In this document: positions 17,121-25,710 of the stretch, one piece after another | Layout of the letters: every line of letters begins with the position of its first letter | Position numbering within the stretch: the stretch's first letter is position 1 | From: DATAUD01 sp035511075 | Lineage (GTDB): Bacteria; Verrucomicrobiota; Verrucomicrobiia; Limisphaerales; Palsa-1400 | DNA length: 64,000 bases | Reading direction: 5' to 3' | NCBI GenBank assembly: GCA_035511075.1 | Contig: DATKFW010000002.1 | Location: 1-64,000 of the forward strand | The notes under the pieces: generated by a model | What the model saw: only the letters and a program-made list of their open reading frames with translations | What the model was told of the DNA's origin: nothing | Databases searched by the model: none | Position numbers and translations under genes: made by a program

Positions 17121-17729
17121 TTACGCCATGGCAAAAGCCACCAACGGATCATTGGTCGTCAACACGGCCAGGAGCGTACAGCCTTCGACGGAATGGTTCT
17201 CCTCATGTTGCGAACCCGCGTCGGCGTGATGAAAATCGCCGGCTACGAGTTTGCGATCGCCAATAAAGAGATCGCCAGTGAGGATGAAAATATCCTCAGG
17301 GCCGGCATTGACATGAGCGGGATAACGCGCGCCGGGGTCGAGTTTGCCCAGCATCACCGCGTAGCCACGGTCGCGCTCCAGCGACAGTAACTTGATGGAC
17401 GCACCCGGAATGGGCAACCGTTTCCACCCGGTTTGCCCGGCGCCAATTGCAAAACTTAGTCCGATGTGCGAGGCGGGTGAAGCGCGCCCGGCAGTCCTGG
17501 CGGCCTCCATGTCGTCAACGCGCCGCAATACTTTGTCCTTCAAACCGGGCGGCATTGCGACCGCCGGTGTCGCGGCAGCCACAAGGGCGATTGCCGATTG
17601 CAGGCCGCGGGTGAGCTCCTGCAACTCGGGATTGCCGCTCAACTCCGCCACAAAAGCCTGTTGTTCGGAGGGCGACAGCGCTCCGAGAGCGTAAAGGCTC
17701 GCTAGCTCCTGGTTGTGTTCCGAAATCAT
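17121..17729 (-). CDS. ChrR-like anti-sigma factor with cupin domain
   Basis: A 202-residue protein. The N-terminal part (LASLYALGALSPSEQQAF, about residues 10-27, then a helical region to about 75) is the anti-sigma domain type that holds ECF sigma factors. The C-terminal half is a cupin with likely metal ligands in PAHVNAGPEDIFILTGDL and GDFHHADAGSQHEE. In ChrR-type proteins such a cupin senses singlet oxygen or other oxidants and releases the sigma factor. It overlaps the sigma gene by 4 bases. The HxC3H zinc motif of classic ChrR/ZAS is not present, so the contact mode may be of the RskA kind. Confidence 0.85.
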   Translation of the reverse strand: MISEHNQELASLYALGALSPSEQQAFVAELSGNPELQELTRGLQSAIALVAAATPAVAMPPGLKDKVLRRVDDMEAARTAGRASPASHIGLSFAIGAGQTGWKRLPIPGASIKLLSLERDRGYAVMLGKLDPGARYPAHVNAGPEDIFILTGDLFIGDRKLVAGDFHHADAGSQHEENHSVEGCTLLAVLTTNDPLVAFAMA

Positions 17730-18289
17730 AAATAGGTTCGCAGAGTCTCGCGCAATTTCAACATGCCGCGGCGAATTCTCGCCTTGATCGTGCCCAGGGG
17801 TTCACTCAGCGATTCGGCGATTTCCTGATGAGTCATGCCGCCGAAAAACGCCATTTCAATCGCCTGCCGCTGGTCTTTCGGAAGATTATTGACGACAGAT
17901 TGGATCATTGCGTTGTCATCCTCCATCAATGGCGCCTCCACCGGCTCCGGCTCGACAGCCTGGTCCGGCTCCAGTTCGCCCTGCGTATCGACCATGAACC
18001 GTGATCTGCGCTGCCGGGCGCGCAACCCGTCGATGCACCGGTTGCGAGTTAGAGTCAGGACCCAGTGGAAAGGCTGGCCTTTTTCCGCATCGAACTTCCC
18101 GGCTTTGGTCCAGATTTGCACAAAAACATCCTGTATCACTTCTTCGGCATCCGCCGCATTTCCGAGCATCCGGCAGGCGATGGAAAAGAGCGGACGAGCC
18201 GTCTGGTCATAAAACTCGCTCAAAGCCTCGCGGTCCTGCGCCGCAATGCGACGCAGCAACTCCGCTTGCAATACTTCCATCTCTTGCAT
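17726..18289 (-). CDS. ECF-type RNA polymerase sigma factor
   Basis: A 187-residue sigma-70 family protein from MQEMEVLQAELL at 18289; an upstream methionine gives up to 30 more residues but no extra homology. Region 2 is recognisable in RPLFSIACRMLGNAADAEEV and DVFVQIW, and region 4 in LPKDQRQAIEMAFFGGMTHQ followed by EIAESLSEPLGTIKARIRRG. It should direct transcription of stress genes when released by the ChrR-like partner. It is divergent from the DUF4331-TPR-HupE genes, which are candidate targets together with its own operon. Confidence 0.93.
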   Translation of the reverse strand: MQEMEVLQAELLRRIAAQDREALSEFYDQTARPLFSIACRMLGNAADAEEVIQDVFVQIWTKAGKFDAEKGQPFHWVLTLTRNRCIDGLRARQRRSRFMVDTQGELEPDQAVEPEPVEAPLMEDDNAMIQSVVNNLPKDQRQAIEMAFFGGMTHQEIAESLSEPLGTIKARIRRGMLKLRETLRTYL

Positions 18290-18567
18290 CGTGGTTTCAA
18301 ATCCTACCGGCATTCCCCGACCAATGACCGAACTGGCCCGGCAATTCTGCCACAGAGCTTGCGCCATCTCCAACAACATTCCTGGCCCGTGTTGTCTTCA
18401 CAGTTACAACGCCGGGCGACGGCGGTTGGATGCAGGGGTTCTGGCGGCGTGAATTCAACAATTCTCAATATTTGGAACTTGGATGCATCCATTTTCAACT
18501 CCCCGTCGTTCAATCAACGGGAAACAGAAAACTAACCCCAACGATGACACGAAAGGAACAAACGAAT

Positions 18568-20178
18568 ATGACGAAAAAAGCAGTAGCAATTGCATTTGCG
18601 GCAGCGACCCTTTGGACAGGGAACGCGCTTGCCTCCAGTCACCGCGAAGCGCCCATGATCGGGGGCGCGCCTCGTCTGGATGGCACCGACTTCTACATGT
18701 TCAACAGCTATGAAACCGGTCGCGCTGGTTTTGTGACCATTGTCGCCGATTACCAGCCGTTTCAGCAGCCCTTCGGCGGCCCTAACTATTATCCTTTGGA
18801 AACCAACGGCATATACGAAATCGAAATCGATAACGTCGGGGATGCCCAGGAACACATCACCTTCCAATTCCAATTTTTTCTGACCAATCTCAACATCTCT
18901 TTGCCCATTGGCCCTGCCGGAGATCAGGAGACGAATGCAATTCCCCTCATTAACGCCGGTCAAGTGACCACCCCGAACAGTCCCAATTTAAACGTCGTCC
19001 AAATGTACACGGTGAAAATGATTACGGGGCCGCGCCGGACTGGCCCCGCCGTTTACCTGACCAACGCCGCCGATGGCACCATCCTGTTCATGAAACCGGC
19101 GGATAACATCGGAAACAAATCGATCCCGAACTACCTCGCCTACGCCAGTAATTTCATGTATAACGTGATTCTCCCTGGCACGGCCACTCCTGGCCGGTTG
19201 TTCGTTGGCCAGCGCAAAGACCCCTTTGTCGTCAACCTCGGTGAAACCTTCGATCTGATCAACTACAGCAATCCGCTCGGGCCGGTCAATGGCGAGCAAG
19301 ACAGCCTGATCAATCAAAACGTCACTTCTCTCATCCTTGAGGTTCCTTCCTCTATCCTTACCAATACCTCGACGGTCATTGGCGGCTGGACAACTTCCAG
19401 CTTGTTTGAAGGGACTAATATTGTGCAAATGTCCCGCTTGGGCATGCCCTTGGTGAATGAAGTCGTGATCGGGTTGAAGGACAAGGACAAATGGAATGGC
19501 AGTTCCCCTACCAATGACGCCCAATTCGCCCAATATGTCACCAACCCGACCCTGCCAGCGTTGCTTCAGCTTCTTTTCGGAGCCGACGGTGTCGTGGCGC
19601 CCACCAACTTCCCCCGCACTGATTTGGTGGAAGTGTTCCTGACCGGCGTCCCCGGCCTAAACGAAACCGGACCTGCTTTGGCCGAAGAACTTAGACTTAA
19701 CACGGCTACACCTCCAGTTCCCGCCGCGTCGCAAAATGACCTCGGCGTCATCGGCGGCGACGTCGCTGGTTATCCCAATGGCCGCCGTCCCGGCGATGAT
19801 GTCGTTGACATTTCGTTGCGGGTCATCATGGGCAAACTGCTCTCTACCAACGATGCTCCTTCCGGACAATTGCCGTTCACGGACGGCGCCTATGTGGATG
19901 CCAGCTACTTCCCGCAGGTTTGGCCCTACATCAATCCGCCTTTAGCCGGCTCACCCCAAAGTTTGAGCGTCACCCTTACGCTGCAAGGAGCCACCAACGT
20001 GAGCGGCCCTTACGCCAATACGCGCGCTCAGTTCAATGGGGCCAACTCGACCTTGACCACCACGCCTACCGGCGCCAGCACCGGGTTCTACCGCGCCGCT
20101 AGCGCGACTCCTGGAATCATCCTGGGACAACCCGCCGTCACCAGCTCGAATGTGGTGATGAAAGTAACAGTTCCCTAA
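18568..20178 (+). CDS. DUF4331 family exported protein
   Basis: A 536-residue protein. I chose ATG 18568 because GAAAGGAA at 18551-18558 lies 9 bases before it; ATG 18544 is in frame. The signal peptide ends near NALASSHREAP, and the mature protein begins with the family hallmark SSHREAPMIGGAPRLDGTDF. The family is periplasmic or secreted and of unknown function; the conserved SHREAP N-terminus and acidic/polar surface are typical. The C-terminal hundred residues look like a separate beta-rich piece (SLSVTLTLQGATNVSGPYAN). It is divergent from the ECF sigma/anti-sigma pair and heads a run with TPR and HupE genes. Confidence 0.88.
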   Translation: MTKKAVAIAFAAATLWTGNALASSHREAPMIGGAPRLDGTDFYMFNSYETGRAGFVTIVADYQPFQQPFGGPNYYPLETNGIYEIEIDNVGDAQEHITFQFQFFLTNLNISLPIGPAGDQETNAIPLINAGQVTTPNSPNLNVVQMYTVKMITGPRRTGPAVYLTNAADGTILFMKPADNIGNKSIPNYLAYASNFMYNVILPGTATPGRLFVGQRKDPFVVNLGETFDLINYSNPLGPVNGEQDSLINQNVTSLILEVPSSILTNTSTVIGGWTTSSLFEGTNIVQMSRLGMPLVNEVVIGLKDKDKWNGSSPTNDAQFAQYVTNPTLPALLQLLFGADGVVAPTNFPRTDLVEVFLTGVPGLNETGPALAEELRLNTATPPVPAASQNDLGVIGGDVAGYPNGRRPGDDVVDISLRVIMGKLLSTNDAPSGQLPFTDGAYVDASYFPQVWPYINPPLAGSPQSLSVTLTLQGATNVSGPYANTRAQFNGANSTLTTTPTGASTGFYRAASATPGIILGQPAVTSSNVVMKVTVP

Positions 20179-20202
20179 GTTGGCAATTGTGTCCCAATCC
20201 AG

Positions 20203-20245
20203 GAGCGGGTTTCGGCAACCAACGACCGAACGCCGAAACCCGCTC
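20203..20245. repeat. 14-base-pair perfect intergenic hairpin
   Basis: GAGCGGGTTTCGGC (20203-20216) and GCCGAAACCCGCTC (20232-20245) are exact reverse complements with a 15-base loop. There is no T-run after it on either strand, so it is not a standard intrinsic terminator. It lies 24 bases after the DUF4331 stop and 33 bases before the TPR gene, so it may block 3' decay or partly end transcription within the operon. Confidence 0.9.
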
Positions 20246-20277
20246 TGCATGGGACCGTCACGGAATATCTTCATTCT

Positions 20278-21480
20278 ATGAGGGTGTCATTTCCAACGAT
20301 GCCAGTCAAAAACGGTGCGCTTTTCCTGGTCTTATTTTTTGCGACCGAATTGGCGCGGGGTGCTCCCTATGTGCCCAAAGACCCTAGTCAAGTCCTGGAA
20401 ACTTTACGGGCGACCGCATTCGATCCGACCGTCCATGAAATTCGCCAATTGCGGACTCAGCTTGATGCCAACCCGACGAACATAGCGCTGGCCTGCGAGT
20501 TCGCCCGTCGCTGCATCGAACGAAGCCGGAGCGAAGCCGACCCACGCTACCTTGGCCGGGCGCAAGCCGCTCTTGCGCCCTGGTGGAATAGCGCGCGTCC
20601 ACCCGTTAACGCCTTAGTGCTACGGGCGACGATCAAACAGAGCCAGCACGAGTTCACCAATGCCTTGGCCGACTTGGACACCGCGGTCCATCTGGCTCCG
20701 CGCAACGGCCAGATTTGGCTAACCCGCGCTACCATCTTAACTGTCCTGGGCGACTACAAAGCTGCGCGCCGGGCTTGTGTGCCGCTGGCGGAACTCGCCC
20801 CCGGCCTGATCGCCATGACCGCGGTGGTTAATGTAACGTCCCTGAATGGTAAGGCGGAAAGCAGTTGCGCGCTGCTTCGAAACGCTTTGGACAGAGATCC
20901 TTCGGCCGGCGCTTCGGAAAAAATATGGGCGTTGACCGTTTTGGGCGAAGCCTCGGCGCGGCTGGGTCATGGGCCAGAGGCAGAGAGTGACTTTAAAAGC
21001 GCCCTCGCCCTTGGGCAGCGCGACCCGTACTTGCTGGGAGCTTACGCCGATCTTTTGCTTGAAGAAGACCGCCCTCAGGAAGCGGCCGAATTGTTGAAAA
21101 ACGAAAATCGCGCGGACGCTTTGCTTTTGAGGCTCGCCCTGGCCGAATCCTCCCTGGTGCCACGCCCGGAAACTTACACGGCCCATGTCGAGGCATTGAA
21201 AGCCCGTTTTGAAGCCGGTCATCTGCGAGGCGATTTTGTCCATCAACGCGAAGAATCCCTTTTTTGTTTGCGGTTACTTAATCAGCCCGAGCAAGCCTTG
21301 CGCTTGGCCGAGGGGAATTGGCAAGTACAACATGAACCCGCGGACATCCTGATTCTCGTCCAATCCGCCCTCGCCGCCGGCAGGCCGGACGCAGCCCGTC
21401 CTGCGTTCGATTTCGTCCGCACCAATCATTTGGAATACGTGCAAATTGCCAGGCTGGAGAAACAAGGGGGTTCCCAATGA
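20278..21480 (+). CDS. TPR-repeat exported protein
   Basis: A 400-residue protein with a signal peptide (about residues 1-28, NGALFLVLFFATELARGAP; ATG 20299 is an alternative start) followed by about eight tetratricopeptide-like repeats, for example HEFTNALADLDTAVHLAPRN and GPEAESDFKSALALGQRDPY. TPRs mediate protein contacts; no enzyme domain is visible. It follows DUF4331 and overlaps the HupE-like gene by 4 bases (ATGA), implying coupled translation. The order DUF4331, TPR, HupE/UreJ is one I have seen in other genomes, which suggests a functional unit. Confidence 0.88.
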   Translation: MRVSFPTMPVKNGALFLVLFFATELARGAPYVPKDPSQVLETLRATAFDPTVHEIRQLRTQLDANPTNIALACEFARRCIERSRSEADPRYLGRAQAALAPWWNSARPPVNALVLRATIKQSQHEFTNALADLDTAVHLAPRNGQIWLTRATILTVLGDYKAARRACVPLAELAPGLIAMTAVVNVTSLNGKAESSCALLRNALDRDPSAGASEKIWALTVLGEASARLGHGPEAESDFKSALALGQRDPYLLGAYADLLLEEDRPQEAAELLKNENRADALLLRLALAESSLVPRPETYTAHVEALKARFEAGHLRGDFVHQREESLFCLRLLNQPEQALRLAEGNWQVQHEPADILILVQSALAAGRPDAARPAFDFVRTNHLEYVQIARLEKQGGSQ

Positions 21481-22637
21481 ACCACCCTCACGCCAAGGTC
21501 GGATGCCGTGTATGCTTTCAGTTCCTGTTGTTTATTCTCGTGGCCTTCAGCGCAGGAACCGTGGACGCCCATACTCAGAGCAGCGCCTATTTGACCCTGC
21601 AAACCTCCTCCAGCAGCATCTCGATCCAATGGGATCTCGCCTTGAGGGACCTCGACGATGCCATCGGCCTCGATCTCAATGACGACGGCAAAATCACTTG
21701 GGGAGAACTCCTGGCGCGAAAAGAAGCTGTTTTCGCCTACGCCCAGTCGCGCCTGCACATCCAATGCGACGGCAAACCCGCGGAGCTGCGCGCCGATGAA
21801 CTTTTGGTCGATGACCATTCCGACGGCGCCTATGCCGTGCTCCGCTTCTCCATTCCCGAAGCCTCGCGTCCCACTCGAATCGATCTGGATTACAACGCCT
21901 TTTTCGACATCGATCCCAAACATCGCGGATTATTGCGCCTGGAAAATAATGGACAAACCCGTTTGGCCGTTTTCAGTCCCACTACTTCCAATCAGACCTT
22001 TGATTTGGGCGCGCCCGAGCCCACCAATTCCTTCCTCACCTTCTTGAAGGAAGGCATCTGGCATATTTGGTCCGGCTACGATCATATCCTCTTCCTGCTG
22101 GCTCTATTACTTCCCTCCGTACTGCGTCGCCGCGACGGAATTTGGCAGCCCGTCACCGCCGCGCGACCCGCGTTCACGAACGTGCTGAAAATCGTGACCG
22201 CCTTTACCGTCGCCCATTCCATCACCCTCAGCCTCTCCGCCCTGGGCTACGTCCATTTGCCCACCCGCTTGGTCGAATCCGCCATCGCCGCCTCCGTCGT
22301 ATTGGCCGCCCTGAATAACCTCACGCCATTCTTTGCCGAACGCGGCTGGATGGTCGCCTTTGCTTTCGGCTTGCTCCACGGATTCGGTTTCGCCAACGCC
22401 CTGCGCGACCTTGGCCTGCAATACGGTCAACTCGCCGCCACCCTCTTCGGATTCAACCTCGGCGTCGAAATCGGCCAACTCGCCATCGTCGCCGTCTTCC
22501 TGCCCCTGGCCTTGGCGATGCGCCGCCTCCTCTTCTATCAACGATTCATTTTGCAGATGGGCTCCGCAGTCATCATCGCCGTGTCCTCAACCTGGCTGGC
22601 CGAGCGCGTATTGGATTTCAAGTGGTTGCCGTTTTGA
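21477..22637 (+). CDS. HupE/UreJ family membrane protein with extracytoplasmic domain
   Basis: A 386-residue protein: signal peptide ending near VDAHTQSS, an extracytoplasmic domain of about 160 residues with an EF-hand-like loop (DLNDDGKITWGE, about residues 62-73), then about seven membrane helices from residue 185. The membrane part carries the family motifs IWSGYDHILFLLALLLPS, TAFTVAHSITLSLS and FGLLHGFGFA, whose His/Asp residues are the likely metal-binding positions. HupE/UreJ proteins transport nickel or cobalt in characterised members; the two-domain version here is less understood. The gene overlaps the TPR gene by 4 bases. Confidence 0.9.
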   Translation: MNHPHAKVGCRVCFQFLLFILVAFSAGTVDAHTQSSAYLTLQTSSSSISIQWDLALRDLDDAIGLDLNDDGKITWGELLARKEAVFAYAQSRLHIQCDGKPAELRADELLVDDHSDGAYAVLRFSIPEASRPTRIDLDYNAFFDIDPKHRGLLRLENNGQTRLAVFSPTTSNQTFDLGAPEPTNSFLTFLKEGIWHIWSGYDHILFLLALLLPSVLRRRDGIWQPVTAARPAFTNVLKIVTAFTVAHSITLSLSALGYVHLPTRLVESAIAASVVLAALNNLTPFFAERGWMVAFAFGLLHGFGFANALRDLGLQYGQLAATLFGFNLGVEIGQLAIVAVFLPLALAMRRLLFYQRFILQMGSAVIIAVSSTWLAERVLDFKWLPF

Positions 22638-22675
22638 ACTTGACTCGAATTCCCGGCGACCCTATGGAAGAACCC

Positions 22676-22750
22676 AGCCACCTGTGGCAGCGATGGCGGG
22701 GGAACCGAACCCGTAGCTGCGATGCGGGTGGTTTTTTTCTGCCCGCGTGT
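22676..22750 (+). repeat. Structured intergenic repeat, copy B, with T-run
   Basis: CCACCTG (22678-22684) pairs with CGGGTGG (22725-22731) with one wobble, enclosing GCAGC/GCTGC (22687-22691 / 22716-22720) and CGGG/CCCG (22697-22700 / 22710-22713). Seven T residues follow (22732-22738), so this copy could act as an intrinsic terminator or attenuator after the HupE-like gene and before the HupE-TBDR fusion. It aligns with copy A at 15572. Some stem pairs differ between the copies but stay paired (A-U versus G-U). Confidence 0.75.
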
Positions 22751-22767
22751 TACGGGATAAAGTGCCT

Positions 22768-22801
22768 GGGGGCAAACGCAATGGACCGCCATTCCATCCC
22801 C
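22768..22801 (+). promoter_or_regulatory. Nested hairpin in the leader of the HupE-TBDR gene
   Basis: GGGG (22768-22771) with CCCC (22798-22801) enclose AATGG (22780-22784) and CCATT (22789-22793). Together with copy B of the repeat just upstream, it gives the 230-base leader considerable folding potential. No cobalamin-box sequence was found. The stems are short, so this is only a candidate. Confidence 0.3.
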
Positions 22802-22868
22802 AAACCTGAAGTGAAAGTTGACGGCGTCATTCCTTATGATTAACGCCAGGCGCCAGGAAAGGTAATCG

Positions 22869-25538
22869 ATGAACAGAACGCTGAAAGGATTTCTGCTATT
22901 GGCGGGACTGATCCTGGTTCCGTTGGAAACTCACGCTCATACGAGTGCCACGGCAATGAATGGATGGCATGACGGTTTCAACCATCCGCTCCATGGCTGG
23001 GACCACTTGCTGGTGATGATCGCCGTCGGATGGTGGGCGGCCCAGCAACGCGGGCGCGCGGTCTGGCTGATTCCGTTGACGTTCGTGGCGGTGATGACGG
23101 TGGGAGGAGTTGTCGGCGCCACAGGCGTCGCCCTGCCCGGCGTTGAATTGGCCATTTTGTTGTCCGTCGCTGTTTTTGCGGCGCTGGTGGCGCGCAAAGC
23201 GCATCTGAGATTGAGCGTGAGTGTGTGGCTGGTCGGATTCTTTGCGTTCTTCCATGGATTTGCGCACGGGGCGGAGATGCCCGGCTCGGCAGGGATCGTG
23301 ATGTTTGGTTTGGGATTTATTCTCGCGACCCTTTTGTTGCATGCGCTTGGACTTGCCACGGGGCGGCTGGTCGCATTTGTCGTGGCCTGTTTTGTCGGCA
23401 GTTCGGCCGTGGCTCAGGCACAAACCGCCACCTCGTCCGCCGCGCCCGCGCCCACCAATGCGCAACCCACTCGGCTTCCCACCGTGGTTGTCACCGGTCG
23501 GCAGGACAGCATGCTCGGGATTTCATCTTCTGCGACGCAAGGAACGGTGGGCGCGGCGGAAATCGAGGACCGTCCGATTCTGCGCGCGGGCGAGATACTG
23601 GAAACCGTGCCGGGGTTGATTATCACGCAGCATGCGGGCGGGGGCAAAGCCAACCAGTACTTCCTGCGCGGTTTCAACCTCGACCACGGCACCGATTTCG
23701 CCACGTATCTGGACGACATGCCGCTCAATCTCCCATCGCACGCGCATGGAGAGGGTTATTCGGATATGAACGTCGTCATCCCGGAGTTTGTGGAGCGGTT
23801 GGATTACGAGAAAGGTCCTTATTATGCGGACGTTGGCAACTATGGCTCAGCCGGCGCCGCCCATTTGGATTTTTACAAAACGCTGCCGCAGGACTTCCTC
23901 ACGGTGGAAGGCGGCATGTTTGGTTATGAGCGCGGTGTGTTCGGCCTCTCGCAAAAGGTCGGCCCGGGCAATTTGCTTGTCGGGGGCGAAGCCTATCACG
24001 ATGACGGCCCCTGGGTGCATCCGGATGATTATTCCAAATTCAACGGACTTCTCACCTACAGCCAGGGCGATGACGCCAACGGCTTCAGCGTCACAGGCCG
24101 CGCCTATCACGGCAAATGGAACTCCAGCGATCAACTCGCCGAAAACGCCGTGCCCCTGGTTGGTTTCTTCGGCACGCTCAATCCGACCGACGGCGGCAAT
24201 TCGGAGCGTTACAGCTTGCAGGCTGAGTGGCATCGCGCGGACGAGAACTCCGAGACCAAAATCATGGCCTACGGATTTTATTACGAGCTCGATTTGTTTT
24301 CCGACTTCACTTACTACCTTAACGACACCAATCGCGGCGATCAATTCGAGCAACAGGACAGGCGCTGGGTGACAGGACTGGACGCGCGGCAGACCTATTT
24401 CAGCCATTGGTTTGGCAGCGATGTGGAAAATTCCTTCGGCCTCCAGGTCCGCAATGACTGGATCAACAACGGCCTTTACCAGACTGAAGATCGCTCCCGT
24501 GTGGACAAATTGGATTCCGTCACCGGCACTATTTTGCCGGCAACTGTGGAAGCGGATCATTTCTCAGACACCGAAGCCGGGATTTATGCCGAAAACAAAG
24601 TCCAATGGACGGACAAATTCCGCTCGGTCGCAGCCATACGCGGCGACCTGGAGTACTTTGACGTCACCAGCGAGGTCAACCCGGTCAATAGCGGCGCGTC
24701 CACCACGGCGCTGCCCAGCCCGAAGTTGAGTTTGATTCTCGGCCCGTGGGCAAAAACGGAGTTCTACGCGCAGGGCGGATTCAGTTTCCATAGCAACGAC
24801 GGTCGTGGCGCGACGCAAACGGAGGAGCCGGTCTCGGCCGCCAATCCCTATCCCGACACGCCGGTCGCCAGAATTCCCGCCCTCGTCCAAACCAGAGGCG
24901 GGGAAATCGGCGCGCGCACGTTGGCCTTGCCGCATCTGCAAAGCACTCTCTCATTGTGGTATTTGTACAGCGATTCGGAACTGCTGCAGGATGGCGACAC
25001 TGGCAGCACGGTTGCTTCAAAAGAGCCGGACTACCGCTACGGGGTCGAATGGGCGAACTACTACACGCCTGTAAAGCATCTGGCTTTTGACATGGACCTT
25101 GCAGAGTCCACCGCCCGTTTTACTTCGGCGGATCCGGCCGATGCGTCGCCGACCGCTCTCGGCAGCACGACTCTGGGTCCTGGCGGCACGCGAGTCCCCG
25201 AAGCGGTCGGGACGGTGATTTCGTCCGGCGTCACGCTGCATGATGCGAGAGGGTTCTCGGCGAGCCTCCGTCTGCGCTATTTCGGCCCGCGCGATTTGAC
25301 CTCGGACGGAGTTTACCGCTCGGACGCAACGATGTTGCTCAACGCGGAAGCCGGCTACCAAATCAACAGGACGTGGCGCATTTCCGTGGAACTTTTGAAT
25401 TTACTTGACAGCCGTGATCACGACATTGACTACGCCTACACATCGCGAATAACGCCAACAGCCGCGCCGGCGTTCACAACGGTTTTCCACCCCGTGGAAC
25501 CGTTTCAAGTGCGAATAGGGGTGACTGCGCGGTTTTGA
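22869..25538 (+). CDS. HupE/UreJ permease joined in frame to a TonB-dependent receptor
   Basis: One 889-residue frame with two complete domains. Residues 1-165 are a HupE/UreJ metal permease: signal-like helix, HPLHGWDHLL (39-48), the helices WLIPLTFVAVMTVGG and VELAILLSVAVFAAL, and FFHGFAHGAEMPG (127-139). Residues 166-184 (GRLVAFVVACFVGSSAVAQA) are a last helix that ends in AQA, like a signal peptidase I site. From 185 comes a normal TBDR: TonB-box-like TVVVTGR (205-211), plug (EILETVPGLII, FLRGFNLDHGTDF, LPSHAHGEGYSDMN) and barrel ending VRIGVTARF. I followed the frame through 23343-23470 and it is uninterrupted. Cleavage after residue 184 would give an inner-membrane permease and an outer-membrane receptor from one message; that is inference. 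Nickel or cobalt is the likely cargo. Confidence 0.88.
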   Translation: MNRTLKGFLLLAGLILVPLETHAHTSATAMNGWHDGFNHPLHGWDHLLVMIAVGWWAAQQRGRAVWLIPLTFVAVMTVGGVVGATGVALPGVELAILLSVAVFAALVARKAHLRLSVSVWLVGFFAFFHGFAHGAEMPGSAGIVMFGLGFILATLLLHALGLATGRLVAFVVACFVGSSAVAQAQTATSSAAPAPTNAQPTRLPTVVVTGRQDSMLGISSSATQGTVGAAEIEDRPILRAGEILETVPGLIITQHAGGGKANQYFLRGFNLDHGTDFATYLDDMPLNLPSHAHGEGYSDMNVVIPEFVERLDYEKGPYYADVGNYGSAGAAHLDFYKTLPQDFLTVEGGMFGYERGVFGLSQKVGPGNLLVGGEAYHDDGPWVHPDDYSKFNGLLTYSQGDDANGFSVTGRAYHGKWNSSDQLAENAVPLVGFFGTLNPTDGGNSERYSLQAEWHRADENSETKIMAYGFYYELDLFSDFTYYLNDTNRGDQFEQQDRRWVTGLDARQTYFSHWFGSDVENSFGLQVRNDWINNGLYQTEDRSRVDKLDSVTGTILPATVEADHFSDTEAGIYAENKVQWTDKFRSVAAIRGDLEYFDVTSEVNPVNSGASTTALPSPKLSLILGPWAKTEFYAQGGFSFHSNDGRGATQTEEPVSAANPYPDTPVARIPALVQTRGGEIGARTLALPHLQSTLSLWYLYSDSELLQDGDTGSTVASKEPDYRYGVEWANYYTPVKHLAFDMDLAESTARFTSADPADASPTALGSTTLGPGGTRVPEAVGTVISSGVTLHDARGFSASLRLRYFGPRDLTSDGVYRSDATMLLNAEAGYQINRTWRISVELLNLLDSRDHDIDYAYTSRITPTAAPAFTTVFHPVEPFQVRIGVTARF

Positions 25539-25710
25539 TCAGAAGAGCAATCTGGCAAACAGGCTTATCCGCCGCGCTCAGGACCCTGACAATCGAAGCG
25601 ATGGCGCCTGACGGGCCCATTGTGTATAGTGTGGCTCCAAATGAATAAATCAGTGACCGACGATTCGATCGCGCCCCGTGACAAAGTCGTAATCGGCAAT
25701 TAACACCATT

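Noticed and set aside
18474..18510. ECF-type promoter (GGAACTT) before DUF4331
   Set aside because: The -35-like GGAACTT at 18474 has no convincing -10 at 16-17 bases; the CGTC/CGTT at 18504-18510 is too far.
22637..22868. A cobalamin riboswitch before the HupE-TBDR gene
   Set aside because: HupE and TBDR genes are often B12-controlled, but I find no B12-box-like sequence and no characteristic order of stems. The leader contains the repeat copy B instead.
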